64,000 nucleotides of DNA from NCBI RefSeq assembly GCF_009650765.1, contig NZ_CP045740.1:7540001-7604000 (forward strand). The letters are read 5' to 3'. Positions 7,032 through 15,659 of this stretch are shown one piece after another. Source of the DNA: Streptomyces sp. SUK 48. Its GTDB lineage: Bacteria; Actinomycetota; Actinomycetes; Streptomycetales; Streptomycetaceae. The notes under the pieces were generated by a model. The model worked only from the letters and a program-made list of their open reading frames with translations. It ran no database searches and was not told where the DNA came from. Each line of letters opens with the position of its first letter. The stretch's first letter is position 1. A program made the position numbers and the translations under genes.

Positions 7032-7970
7032 TCACAGGCCGTCTGCCCCGATTTCGCCGGACGATGCCGACCCGTTTCCGTCCGGCAGCGGCTCCCGGCG
7101 CTCCAGCCAGGCGCGCGGCACGGCCGCGACGCCGGTGCGCGCGGCCACGATGCCCCCGGCGATGGCACACGTGGTGTCCACGTCGCCGAACCCCTCCGCC
7201 GTGGTCCACAGGGCGGACACCAGGTCACCGGGGTGGCGGGCGGCGCACCACACGGCGAACGGCACCGTGTCGTCGGCCCGGACCCGCTGCCCGCTGCCGA
7301 GCAGGTCCGCGGCGCGCCGCGGCTCGGTGGCGAAGGGCACCCCGGCGGCGCGGACCAGGCCGTCCCGGACCGTGCCGTCCGGCGTCAGGGCCGCCACCTC
7401 GGCGACGCTCGGCGTGCCGCGCACGGACAGCGCGGCCGCCACCGCCACGGCGACCGCTCCCGCGATGCCCTCGGGATGGGCGTGGGTGACCTCGGCGGAG
7501 CGCGTCGCCTCCGCCACGACCCGGGGGAGGCTGCCGTGGAAGAACGCGCCGAGCGGTGCCACCCGCATCGCCGAACCGTTGCCGAGACTGCCCTCGCCGC
7601 CGAACAGCTCGCGCGCGAACTCCCGCCACCGGTCCGGCAGTGCGAGCAGGCGGGGCAGCAACTGGCGCATGCCGTGGCCGTATCCCCGGGCGGGGTCGGC
7701 GTCGTAGCCGCGCGCGAAGGACAGGGCCAGCTCGCGCGGGCGGATCTCGCCGTGCTCGTCCAGCACCCGCAGCACGGCAAGGGCCATCGCCGTGTCGTCG
7801 GTCCAGTGCCACGGCGATTCCTCGGGGGCCTGCCGGGCGCGTATCTCCCGCAGGGCCCGGCGGGGTTCGCGGAAGAGCGGGAACCAGCGTTCGCCGAAGG
7901 CGTCGCCGAGCGCCAGGCCCTCCAGGCTGCGGCGGGCGGCGGCACGGTCCGTGGTCGCGGTGACGGTCAT
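7032..7970 (-). CDS. ADP-ribosylglycohydrolase family protein
   Basis: 312-residue enzyme of the DraG/ARH type, which removes ADP-ribose from proteins or small molecules using two Mg2+ ions. Metal-site motifs are seen in order: LEGLALGDAFGE near residue 16, WTDDTAMALAVL near 56, GNGSAMRVAPLGAFFHG near 130, and GDVDTTCAIAGGIVAA near 265. Start ATG 7970. It lies 22 bp downstream of the M56 protease gene on the same strand and may be transcribed with it. The target is unknown. Confidence 0.92.
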   Translation of the reverse strand: MTVTATTDRAAARRSLEGLALGDAFGERWFPLFREPRRALREIRARQAPEESPWHWTDDTAMALAVLRVLDEHGEIRPRELALSFARGYDADPARGYGHGMRQLLPRLLALPDRWREFARELFGGEGSLGNGSAMRVAPLGAFFHGSLPRVVAEATRSAEVTHAHPEGIAGAVAVAVAAALSVRGTPSVAEVAALTPDGTVRDGLVRAAGVPFATEPRRAADLLGSGQRVRADDTVPFAVWCAARHPGDLVSALWTTAEGFGDVDTTCAIAGGIVAARTGVAAVPRAWLERREPLPDGNGSASSGEIGADGL

Positions 7971-7992
7971 GGTCCCGATTCTGCCCGGCGGG

Positions 7993-8928
7993 TCACAGCG
8001 GTGTGGCGGCGTGCAGCAGAAACGCCAGGGTGAGCGCGGAGTTGGCCGAGAACATCGCGGACAGGGCGGCCCCGGTGGCCGCGGTCCACACCGCGAGACC
8101 GGCCGTGGTGAACAGGGACGGCCAGGCGCGGGTGGCGGGTTCGGGGCCGAGGAGGGCCGCGACCCGGCGGGGGAGCGGCCCCGGCGCGGCGAGCGCGGGC
8201 AGCGTCGGCGCGGGCGCGGCAGCGGTGGCGGCCAGCGCCGCCCTGCCGATCGCGCGCGCCACCACCCGGCGGCTGCCCACGGCCCGCGCGGCCTCCTCGT
8301 CCGCCCACCGCTCCGCCGTGTACGCCACCGCCGTGCGCAGCGGCAGCAGGAACGGGTTGGCGCAGGCGGCGAGTCGGACCAGCAGCAGATGGCGGTGGTG
8401 CCGGGCGGCGAGATGCGCCCGCTCGTGCGCGAACAGCGCGCGCCGCTCCCGCGCGGCCAGCGATCCGAGCATCCCCCGGGACACCACGATCCGGTCCCGC
8501 CGCCCGCCCGGCAGCGCGTAGGCGTACGGCGCCCGGTCGGGCAGCACGGCCACCTCGGTGCCCGGTAACCCGGCCAGCGCCCGATGGGCCCGCCGCCGTA
8601 CCCGCACATGACGCGCCAGGGTACGGCCGCACGCGCCGAGGACGACGAGCAGCGCGGGGATCGCGGCCTTGCCCGCGATCTCGTGCCGGGGCACGCTCTC
8701 GCGCACCTCGGGGTCGGACCAGCCGTCCGGCAGCGGATTGCCGGGCAGCTGGGCGGTGCCGACCACCATCAGCAGGGCCAGGCACACCGCGCTGCACAGC
8801 GCCAGCACGGTGGAGACCGAGGTCAGCAGCACGGTCGCGGTGCGCGGGTGCAGCCGCTGTTCGGCCAGCCGGGCGATCGGCCAGGCCGTCAGCGGCAGGA
8901 CGAGGGGCAGGAAGACGAAGATTCCCAT
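7993..8928 (-). CDS. M56-family membrane metalloprotease (BlaR1/MecR1-like)
   Basis: 311 residues with hydrophobic N-terminal helices (about 1-22, 33-58, 88-105), the gluzincin HEXXH zinc motif HERAH at 168-172, a second acidic helix (ERWADEEAAR), and a C-terminal hydrophobic segment. It lacks the penicillin-sensor domain of true BlaR1, so it is a shorter actinobacterial form. It starts 6 nt after the BlaI-type repressor gene. The likely role is signal-triggered cleavage of that repressor; the inducing signal is unknown. Confidence 0.88.
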   Translation of the reverse strand: MGIFVFLPLVLPLTAWPIARLAEQRLHPRTATVLLTSVSTVLALCSAVCLALLMVVGTAQLPGNPLPDGWSDPEVRESVPRHEIAGKAAIPALLVVLGACGRTLARHVRVRRRAHRALAGLPGTEVAVLPDRAPYAYALPGGRRDRIVVSRGMLGSLAARERRALFAHERAHLAARHHRHLLLVRLAACANPFLLPLRTAVAYTAERWADEEAARAVGSRRVVARAIGRAALAATAAAPAPTLPALAAPGPLPRRVAALLGPEPATRAWPSLFTTAGLAVWTAATGAALSAMFSANSALTLAFLLHAATPL

Positions 8929-8934
8929 GGGCGC

Positions 8935-9312
8935 TCAGTCGCCGCCGGGTTCCAGCAGCGCCCGCAGCAGCCGCTCGTCGCCCTCGGGCAGCGCGGTGAT
9001 GAAGCTCGCCAGCACCGCGTGCCGGTCCTGCTCGCCGTCCAGGACCCGGCGCATCTTCAGCGCGGCCAGGCCCGCCTCGTCCGCGGCCGGCAGCCACACG
9101 AAGGAGCGCCCCTCCCGCCTGCGGGTGACGGCGTTCTTGGCCAGCAGCCGGCCGAGGACCGTCATCACGGTCGTATAGGCGAGCCCGGCGGCCAGATGGT
9201 CGCGCACCCAGCCCGCGGTCACCGGACCGCCGGCCGCGTGCAGCGCCCCGAGCACCCGTGTCTCCAACGCCCCCTGCGCCCTGCGCCGACGGTGCGCGTC
9301 CGGCTCCGCCAC
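8935..9312 (-). CDS. BlaI/MecI/CopY-type repressor
   Basis: 125-residue winged-helix repressor. The DNA-binding region is GALETRVLGALHAAGGPVTA to GLAYTTVMTVLGRLLAKNAV, and the dimerisation region follows (LASFITALPEGDERLLRALL). Start GTG 9312 has GGGAG 8 nt upstream. It heads a blaI-M56(-ADP-ribosylglycohydrolase) unit and is divergent from a terD gene. The palindrome at 9418-9433 between them is almost certainly its operator, so it may control both directions. Confidence 0.92.
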   Translation of the reverse strand: MAEPDAHRRRRAQGALETRVLGALHAAGGPVTAGWVRDHLAAGLAYTTVMTVLGRLLAKNAVTRRREGRSFVWLPAADEAGLAALKMRRVLDGEQDRHAVLASFITALPEGDERLLRALLEPGGD

Positions 9313-9417
9313 CCGCGTTCTCCCTTCCCTGCCTGCCGCCCGTGTGCCTCTGTGTACCTCAACCCCTCGTGCCGAAGGAGCGTCACATCGTACAGAGCGG
9401 ACCTGCGGCGGCTTTCT

Positions 9418-9433
9418 TCTACAGTGTTGTAGA
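9418..9433. promoter_or_regulatory. BlaI-type operator
   Basis: TCTACAGTGTTGTAGA is a perfect 6-4-6 inverted repeat with TACA/TGTA half-sites typical of BlaI/MecI-family operators. It lies between the divergent blaI-like and terD genes, 106 bp from the repressor start and 49 bp from the TerD GTG. Confidence 0.75.
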
Positions 9434-9481
9434 TTCGCACCGGCGAACCGGTGAGGGCGACGAGAGCAAGGGAGCGGACCC

Positions 9482-10066
9482 GTGTCGGTCAACCTGAGCA
9501 AGGGTCAGCGGATCAGTCTGGACAAGGCGGACGGCGGCGCGCTGGACGCCGTGCGGATGGGCCTCGGCTGGCGGGCCGCGCCGCGCAAGGGGTTCCTGGC
9601 CAAACTGGCCGGCGCCCGCGAGATCGACCTGGACGCCTCCGCGCTGCTGTTCGCGGGCGGGCGGCTCGCGGACGTCGTCTTCTTCCAGCATCTGGCCAGC
9701 GACGACGGGTCGGTACGGCACCTCGGCGACAACCTGGTCGGCGGCGCGGGCGCCGGCGGCGACGACGAGGTCATCCTGGTGGACCTGGCGCGCGTCCCCG
9801 GCCACGTGGACCAGATCGTGTTCACCGTCAACTCCTTCACCGGGCAGACCTTCGGCGAGGTGCAGGACGCTTTCTGCCGGCTGGTCGACGAGCGGACCGG
9901 CGCGGAACTTGCCCGCTACACCCTCAGCGGCGGCGGCGCGTACACGGCGCAGATCATGGCGAAGCTCCATCGCACCGGCACCGGCTGGCAGTTGCAGGCC
10001 CTCGGCGCACCGGCCTCGGGCCGCACCTTCCAGGACCTGCTGCCCGCGATCTCCGCGCACCTGTGA
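9482..10066 (+). CDS. TerD-family stress protein
   Basis: 194-residue TerD/calcium-binding-type protein: MSVNLSKGQRISLDK, GLGWRAAP, DLDASALLF, VFFQHLASDDGSVRH with acidic Ca2+-site residues, and TFGEVQDAFCRLVDE. Such proteins form intracellular complexes linked with tellurite, phage or oxidative-stress responses; the biochemical role is unsettled. GTG 9482 fits the family N-terminus. The upstream region holds the BlaI-like operator, so BlaI control is possible. A second terD lies 101 bp downstream, apparently in the same direction of transcription. Confidence 0.9.
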   Translation: MSVNLSKGQRISLDKADGGALDAVRMGLGWRAAPRKGFLAKLAGAREIDLDASALLFAGGRLADVVFFQHLASDDGSVRHLGDNLVGGAGAGGDDEVILVDLARVPGHVDQIVFTVNSFTGQTFGEVQDAFCRLVDERTGAELARYTLSGGGAYTAQIMAKLHRTGTGWQLQALGAPASGRTFQDLLPAISAHL

Positions 10067-10167
10067 CCCTTCTTGATCAAATCATTGCGCGCGCGTGGAA
10101 CCGGTGACGGGCGGAACACGTTGATCAACATGGACGCGGACTCCCGCGGTGTCTCTGGAGGACATGC

Positions 10168-11409
10168 ATGAGCACGACCCTGGCCAAGGGCGGCAATGTG
10201 TCGCTGAGCAGGCAGGCCCCCGGCCTGACCGCCGTGACGGTCGGGCTGGGCTGGCAGGCCGGGAACGGCTACGAGCCGGACGGCAGCGCGCTGTTGTGCG
10301 ACGCCGACGGACGGGTGCTCTCCGACGAGCACTTCGTCTTCTTCAACAACCCGAGCAGTCCCGACGGTTCGGTGCGGCACGAAGGCCAGGGCCGGCCCGC
10401 CGGCGAGGACGACCAGCGGATCCGGATCGACCTCACCCGGCTCCCGGACGCCGTGGAGAAGGTCGCCTTCCCCCTCTCCCTGTACGAAGCGGCAGGCCGC
10501 GGCCACACCTTCGGACAGGTGCGGCGCGTCCACATCCGCGTCCTCGACCAGGACGGCGGCACCGAACTGGCCCGCTACGAGGTGGCCGGCGGCGCCCTCG
10601 GGCACGAGACGGCACTGGTCCTCGGCGAGCTGTACCGGCACGGCGCGGAGTGGAAGTTCCGCGCCGTGGGCCAGGGTTACGCCTCCGGCCTCGCGGGCGT
10701 CGCGAGCGACTACGGAGTGACGGTGCCGGGGGAGGCGGCGGCACCCGAACCGGCGCCGCCCAAGTCTTCGGCGGCACCGGAACCGTCGCCGTACAAGGCC
10801 CCGGCGGCGCCTGAACCGGCGCCGCACAAGCCTTCGGCGGCGCGCGAACCGATGCCCCACCAGGCCCCGGCCCCGCCCGCCGCCCCGCTGCCGCCCGCCC
10901 CGCCGCCGGCGCCCGCCCCGGCCCCGCCCGCCCCCGTGTCCGCCGTATCCGCGCATCCCACCGGGAGTTCCGCCATGACCTGTTTCTTCGACCCCAACCA
11001 CGGCCCCGGTGTGACCACCGTGAGCTGGTCCCCGCAGTGGGGCGTGCCCCGGCCCGTCCAGACCTGCGGCGGCTGCGCCCAGCGCGTGCAGACCACGGTC
11101 CCGCCCTTCTACACCCCGCCCCAGCAGGGCTACCCCCAGCCGGTGGCCCCGGGCTACCCGCAGCAGGGCTACCCCCAGGGCTATCCCCAACAGGGCTACC
11201 CGCAGCAGGGGTACGGGCAGCCGTACGACGACCGTGCGCACGAATACCGCCACCACGACCACGACCACGACGAGCACGGCGGTGGCCGCCGGTTCGGCAC
11301 GGGCGCGCTGATCGGCGCCGGCGCGGCCGGACTCATCGGCGGCGCCCTGCTGAACGAGGCGTTCGACGACGACGAACCGGACGTCGTCAACAACTTCTAC
11401 GAGGACTGA
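10168..11409 (+). CDS. TerD-domain protein with long low-complexity tail
   Basis: 413 residues. The N-terminal TerD domain occupies about 1-185 (NVSLSRQAPGLTAVTVGLGW, DSDG-like acidic sites, TFGQVRRVHIRVLD). Then come Pro/Ala repeats (about 190-270; units like AAPEPAPPKSS), a small domain with HPTGSSAMTCFFDPNHGPG and TCGGCAQR, QGYPQ repeats (about 315-355), a His/Asp-rich stretch (HHDHDHDEHGG), a Gly-rich hydrophobic helix (ALIGAGAAGLIGGALL) and an acidic end. The His tract may bind metal and the QGYPQ tract may drive self-association; both are inferred. ATG 10168 follows GGAGGACATGC. Confidence 0.88.
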   Translation: MSTTLAKGGNVSLSRQAPGLTAVTVGLGWQAGNGYEPDGSALLCDADGRVLSDEHFVFFNNPSSPDGSVRHEGQGRPAGEDDQRIRIDLTRLPDAVEKVAFPLSLYEAAGRGHTFGQVRRVHIRVLDQDGGTELARYEVAGGALGHETALVLGELYRHGAEWKFRAVGQGYASGLAGVASDYGVTVPGEAAAPEPAPPKSSAAPEPSPYKAPAAPEPAPHKPSAAREPMPHQAPAPPAAPLPPAPPPAPAPAPPAPVSAVSAHPTGSSAMTCFFDPNHGPGVTTVSWSPQWGVPRPVQTCGGCAQRVQTTVPPFYTPPQQGYPQPVAPGYPQQGYPQGYPQQGYPQQGYGQPYDDRAHEYRHHDHDHDEHGGGRRFGTGALIGAGAAGLIGGALLNEAFDDDEPDVVNNFYED

Positions 11410-11424
11410 CGCCCGTCCCGGGCA

Positions 11425-11453
11425 GGGTGCGCCGCGCCCCGCCCGGCGCACCC
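11425..11453 (+). terminator. Terminator hairpin after TerD gene
   Basis: GGGTGCGCCG pairs with CGGCGCACCC around a 9-nt loop, 16 bp after the stop codon. No U-tract follows, as is common in Streptomyces. Confidence 0.6.
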
Positions 11454-11565
11454 CCGCCCCGGGGGGCGGTCCGTTCCCGGCGCCGGACCGCCGCCGGGGC
11501 GGACGCCTACACTGGGTCGGCGCATCCGCGTTCGGCTGTGCTGAGGGCGGGGACGGGAGAGGACC

Positions 11566-11928
11566 GTGACGGACAACGCCGGGGGGTACGACGATCCGCC
11601 CGCCGAGGTGCTGACCGAGGCCGCCGCCGCGTTCGGACTGCTCGCCTCCTCCGCCCGGCTCCATCTGATGTGGGCCCTGTCACAGGGTGAGAGCGATGTC
11701 ACGCACCTCGCCGACCGGGTGGGCGGCGCCCTGCCCGCGGTCAGCCAGCACCTGGCCAAGCTGAAGCTCGCCGGGCTCGTCCGCGCCCGCCGCGAGGGAA
11801 GACGACAGGTCTATTACATCGACGACCCGGACGTGGTGACCCTCGTGCGTGTCATGGTCGGGCAACTGACCGCCCGCTCCCGGCAGACCGCCGCCCCCGT
11901 TCGCCGGCTGCACGGAATCGGCGGCTGA
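11566..11928 (+). CDS. ArsR-family winged-helix regulator
   Basis: 120 residues with an ArsR-type HTH: LLASSARLHLMWALSQGESD, VTHLADRVGGALPAVSQHL, LKLAGLVRARREGRRQVYYI. There are no cysteines, so it is not a classical thiol metal sensor and may respond to another signal. GTG 11566 is the only reasonable start. Not in an obvious operon; its target could be its own promoter. Confidence 0.88.
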   Translation: MTDNAGGYDDPPAEVLTEAAAAFGLLASSARLHLMWALSQGESDVTHLADRVGGALPAVSQHLAKLKLAGLVRARREGRRQVYYIDDPDVVTLVRVMVGQLTARSRQTAAPVRRLHGIGG

Positions 11929-12115
11929 GCGTCACCGGCCCTCCCGGTCACCGGGCATCCGGCCCAGGTAAGAGCGCTCGCCTGTACGCTCCGCTCACAG
12001 ACGGGGCGCGTAGACTCCGGCTGCCGTACCACCCCCCAGGGCCCGCCGGTGCCATGAGGTGCCTCACCTGTGAATCTCGTGTGCATCACTGCTGTTCCGG
12101 GGCATTTGTTTGTTA

Positions 12116-12135
12116 GATTGCGCAACTACGCAATC
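12116..12135. promoter_or_regulatory. Inverted repeat upstream of LCP gene
   Basis: GATTGCG and CGCAATC form a perfect 7-6-7 inverted repeat within a T-rich stretch unlike its GC-rich surroundings. It is about 93 bp before the LCP start and is a likely regulator site. I cannot name the regulator. Confidence 0.5.
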
Positions 12136-12227
12136 GAGATGGGGCGGTACGCCAGCGCCTCGTACACCACCGCGCAAGCCAGGCCGCAGTGTCGACGGCC
12201 CGGCCCAACCGTTCAGGGGAGTGGGAG

Positions 12228-13961
12228 ATGAGCGACCCGTGGGACGGGCCGGCCGGCCAGACCACGCGCCGCCGTGATCGTCGGGTGCCCGGCCAGCGGG
12301 CCCCCGAGCCGGACGCGGCACGCGCCGAGGCGGCCCCCTCCGAGGGCCGCGCCCAGGGCGGCCGGGCCGCGGCCCGCGAGGCCGCCCGCGCCCGCGGCGC
12401 GAAGCGCGCCCGCAGGGGCCGGGCCCGCCCGGTGCCGCGCGCCAGGCGCGTGCTGAAGATCGCGGCGATATCGCTGTCGACGCTGATCGTGGTCACCGCC
12501 GGCGCCGGCTGGTGGTTCTACGACCATCTGAACGGCAACATCCACAGCCTCTCCCTCGACGGCAAGGGCGGCACCGAGAAGCCCGACGCCTTCGGCCGTA
12601 CCCCGATCAACATCCTGGTGATGGGTTCGGACGGGCGCACCAACGCGGCGGACTGCAAGCTCGGCGGCGGCTGCTCCCACACCGGGGTGCAGACCGGCAG
12701 CAACGCGGACGTGGAAATGGTCGTGCACATATCCGCCGACCGCTCCAACGCCACCGTGATGAGCATCCCGCGCGACACCATGACGCAGGTGCCGGCCTGC
12801 AAGAACACCGAGAACGGCCAGTCCACCCCGGGCTACTTCGGCCAGATCAACAGCGCCCTCCAGTACGGCCCCGCCTGCCAGGTGGAGACCGTCCACCAGC
12901 TCACCGGCATCACCATCGACCACTTCGTCAAGCTGGACTTCTCCGGCGTGGTCAAGATGTCCGACGCGGTCGGCGGCGTCCCCGTCTGCGTCAGCGACAA
13001 CGTGTACGACACCTACTCGCACCTGAAGCTGTCCAAGGGCACCCACACCCTCAAGGGCGTCGCGGCCCTGGAGTTCGTGCGTTCCCGGCACGGCTTCGGC
13101 GACGGCAGCGACCTGGGCCGCACCATCTCCCAGCACATCTTCCTCAGCTCGATGATCCGCAAGTTCAAGAGCGCGGGCACCCTCACCGACCCCGGCGCGG
13201 TCTACGACCTCGCGGACGCCGCCACCAAGGCGCTCACCGTGGACGACGGCCTCGACACGGTGAAGAAGCTGATAGGGCTCGCCTCGGACGTGAACAAGGT
13301 CCCCACCAAGCGGATGACCTTCACGACCATGCAGACCGCGGCCGACCCGGCCAACGACAACCGCGTGGTGGTGGGCCCCGGCGCCAAGACGCTCTTCGCC
13401 ACCATCGCCGGCGACCAGGCCCTGACCACCGGGTCCGGCGGCAAGAGCGCGGCGGCCTCCGCCACCAAGAAGGCCACCACGCCGAGCGTGCCCGCCGCGC
13501 GGATCGCCGTGACGGTGGAGAACGGCACCGCCGTCACCGGCCGCGCCTCCGCCATCGCCACCGCGCTCACCGACCAGGGCTTCAGCTCCGGCACCACCAC
13601 GGCCAACGCGCCGAGCCCGTCGGCGACCACCACCCTCACCTACGGCGACGGGCAGAAGGGCGAGGCCCAGACGGTCGCCAAGGCGCTCGGGCTGTCCGGC
13701 TCGCACCTCAAGCAGGGCACCGGCACCGGCCTGACCCTGGTCATCGGCGGCGACTGGGCCTCCGGCAACAGCTTCCCGGGCGGCTCGGCCGGGAGTGCCG
13801 ACACCAAGGCGGCGGTCTCCAACGCCCATGCCTCCACGGCCGACCAGGCCAAGGCGTGCGCGAAGGTCAGCCCCTACAAGACCGTCACCCTGAACGGGGT
13901 GTCCCTGACGCCCTCCGAGGCGTACGCGGAGGCCAGGGACAAGCCGGACTCGGACTCCTGA
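12228..13961 (+). CDS. LytR-CpsA-Psr family cell-wall ligase
   Basis: 577-residue membrane protein: basic, disordered N-terminus (1-73), one membrane helix (about 75-97), an extracellular LCP catalytic domain (about 120-300; INILVMGSDGR, VMSIPRDTMTQ, AVGGVPVCV, ALEFVRSRHGFGDGSDLGR) and a C-terminal LytR_C domain (about 425-515). LCP enzymes move polyprenyl-linked glycopolymers onto peptidoglycan, using the conserved Arg and Asp residues seen here. ATG 12228 follows GGGGAGTGGGAG. Streptomyces have many LCP paralogues, so the polymer is not known. Confidence 0.93.
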   Translation: MSDPWDGPAGQTTRRRDRRVPGQRAPEPDAARAEAAPSEGRAQGGRAAAREAARARGAKRARRGRARPVPRARRVLKIAAISLSTLIVVTAGAGWWFYDHLNGNIHSLSLDGKGGTEKPDAFGRTPINILVMGSDGRTNAADCKLGGGCSHTGVQTGSNADVEMVVHISADRSNATVMSIPRDTMTQVPACKNTENGQSTPGYFGQINSALQYGPACQVETVHQLTGITIDHFVKLDFSGVVKMSDAVGGVPVCVSDNVYDTYSHLKLSKGTHTLKGVAALEFVRSRHGFGDGSDLGRTISQHIFLSSMIRKFKSAGTLTDPGAVYDLADAATKALTVDDGLDTVKKLIGLASDVNKVPTKRMTFTTMQTAADPANDNRVVVGPGAKTLFATIAGDQALTTGSGGKSAAASATKKATTPSVPAARIAVTVENGTAVTGRASAIATALTDQGFSSGTTTANAPSPSATTTLTYGDGQKGEAQTVAKALGLSGSHLKQGTGTGLTLVIGGDWASGNSFPGGSAGSADTKAAVSNAHASTADQAKACAKVSPYKTVTLNGVSLTPSEAYAEARDKPDSDS

Positions 13962-13973
13962 CCCCGGACGCCG

Positions 13974-14843
13974 TCAGGAGGGCCGCTGCGAGGCGGCCGC
14001 GTCGGGGCGCAGGTCGGCGAGGGTGAGCGGATGCGCCGGCGGGTCGGGCAGCGCGATGCGGGACGTGACGCCGAGGTCGCGGTCCACGTGCAGCAGTTCG
14101 CCGGGCGCCAGCGGCCGCCAGTGCGGGCTCTCGTCCAGGGGCTCGCTGGCCACGACGACGGACGACAGGCCGGCCAGCGCCGCCGAGTGCACCCGCAGCC
14201 GTCCGTGCCGGCCGGTGTGGTCCAGATGACGTGAACCGTGATGGCCGCCCGCGGGCCGCTCCAGGACGTACAGCTCATGGGTGTCCGGATAGCGCAGCGC
14301 CCACAGCTCGTCGGCCGTGACGAGGATGACGTTCAGCGCGAACAGCGGCAGGTTCCCGGCGACCCAGCGGGCCGCCGTCACGAGTCCCGCGGACACGTCA
14401 CCGCCGCTCGCCCCGGTCTCCCGCGTGACGAGGGCGAAGAACCGCTCGGAGTCGGTGTCGCCGTGCACCAGGGCCCGGTCCGCGCCCAGGTGACGGTCGA
14501 GCAGGTCGAGCCCCTCGATCACCCCGTTGTGCGCGAACAGGCGCCCGCGCTGCTCGAAGGGGTGCGTGTTGCGCACGTCCAGGCCGCCGGTGGAGGCGTA
14601 CCGGATGTGCGCGAGGAAGGTGGCCGACTCCACCTCGCGGGCCTCCTCGGCGAAGGCCCGGTCCTCGTAGGCGGCGATCGGCGCCTTGTGCACCTCCGGC
14701 GTGCCGTCGGCCGCGTAGTACCCGAGACCGGTGCCGTCCGGTTCGCGGTGGCTCTGCGCGCTGAGGCTGTCGGGCGCCTCCAGCAGCCAGAAGGTGGCAC
14801 GGGTGCGCCGGGGAGCGCTGGTCAGTCCGAACAGGCGGCACAC
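13974..14843 (-). CDS. Class II glutamine amidotransferase (YafJ-like)
   Basis: 289-residue Ntn-type amidohydrolase. The GTG start at 14843 is chosen because it puts the catalytic Cys at position 2 (V/M-C-R-L-F-G), with GGAGG about 5 nt upstream; earlier starts would bury the nucleophile. Other motifs: HIRYASTGG, NTHPFEQRGRLFAHNGVI, DTDSERFFAL. It lacks a synthase domain, so it resembles YafJ/EgtC-type stand-alone amidases, though no ergothioneine genes adjoin it. Convergent with the LCP gene (12-bp gap). Confidence 0.9.
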   Translation of the reverse strand: MCRLFGLTSAPRRTRATFWLLEAPDSLSAQSHREPDGTGLGYYAADGTPEVHKAPIAAYEDRAFAEEAREVESATFLAHIRYASTGGLDVRNTHPFEQRGRLFAHNGVIEGLDLLDRHLGADRALVHGDTDSERFFALVTRETGASGGDVSAGLVTAARWVAGNLPLFALNVILVTADELWALRYPDTHELYVLERPAGGHHGSRHLDHTGRHGRLRVHSAALAGLSSVVVASEPLDESPHWRPLAPGELLHVDRDLGVTSRIALPDPPAHPLTLADLRPDAAASQRPS

Positions 14844-15076
14844 GGGGTCCTCCGAGGTGTCGGCTCCTCCGAACACAAGGTCAATCCGTTCATACCCCAG
14901 GCAAACGGAAGATACCGGCAAGAGGGAGTAAGAGTCATGGGAACCTGAAGGAAGCGCAATGCATGACGTTTTCCACCCGGAATCCCCCGAAGCGCTGCAC
15001 AGTGTGGGGGTGCGGTCACCCGGCCGTCACCAGCACTACGCACCCTGCACAGCACCATGTACAAAGGGGGACCTCT

Positions 15077-15580
15077 GTGTCCGTTTCTGTTCTCACGACC
15101 GTCCGTCGGCTGAGCGCCGCCACCGCCGTGGCCGCCGCCGTCGTCGGCGCCGCCGCGCTGCCCGCCGCGGCCGCCGGCCACCACTCGGGCCGCTCGCACG
15201 GCGTGGTGTACATCAGCAATGTGCGGTACGACAGCACGGGCCGGGGGGCCCGTACCAACGTCGCCCTGAACCAGCAGTGGGTGGCCGTCACCAACGAGTC
15301 GCGCCGGGCGGTGAACCTCGACGGCTGGAGGCTGTCGGACGCCGCCGGGCACACCTTCACCTTCCACCACTACTCCCTCGGCGCCCGCGCCACGGTCCGC
15401 GTCCACACCGGCATCGGCCGGGACACCAGGTCCGACCTGTTCCAGGACCGCCGGTCCCAGGTCTGGGACAAGTCCGACACCGCCAAGCTGCGCAACGACC
15501 GCGGGCGCCTCGTCGACCAGGTCTCCTGGAACCAGCACCGCGCCACGGGCCACCCGCGCCAGGGCGGCGGCCGCCACTGA
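15077..15580 (+). CDS. Secreted lamin-tail-domain protein
   Basis: 167 residues with an N-terminal signal peptide (TTVRRLSAATAVAAAVVGAA, cleavage near AAAA-GHH) and a lamin-tail (LTD) Ig-like fold: GVVYISNVRYDSTG, WVAVTNESRRAVNLDGWRLS, then RLVDQVSWNQH. LTD proteins often contribute to extracellular nucleases or cell-surface binding, but no nuclease domain is fused here. GTG 15077 has AAGGGGG upstream; a longer frame from 14963 would add residues before the signal peptide. Confidence 0.85.
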   Translation: MSVSVLTTVRRLSAATAVAAAVVGAAALPAAAAGHHSGRSHGVVYISNVRYDSTGRGARTNVALNQQWVAVTNESRRAVNLDGWRLSDAAGHTFTFHHYSLGARATVRVHTGIGRDTRSDLFQDRRSQVWDKSDTAKLRNDRGRLVDQVSWNQHRATGHPRQGGGRH

Positions 15581-15659
15581 ACGCCGACCGGCTGAGGTGA
15601 ACGGCGCGGGCGGTGCGCGGCTCTCGGAGCGGCGTACCGCCCGTCGCTGCGACGGCGGT

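Noticed and set aside
9482..11409. Full tellurite-resistance (ter) operon
   Set aside because: Only two TerD-type genes are present; terA, terB, terC and terZ are absent.
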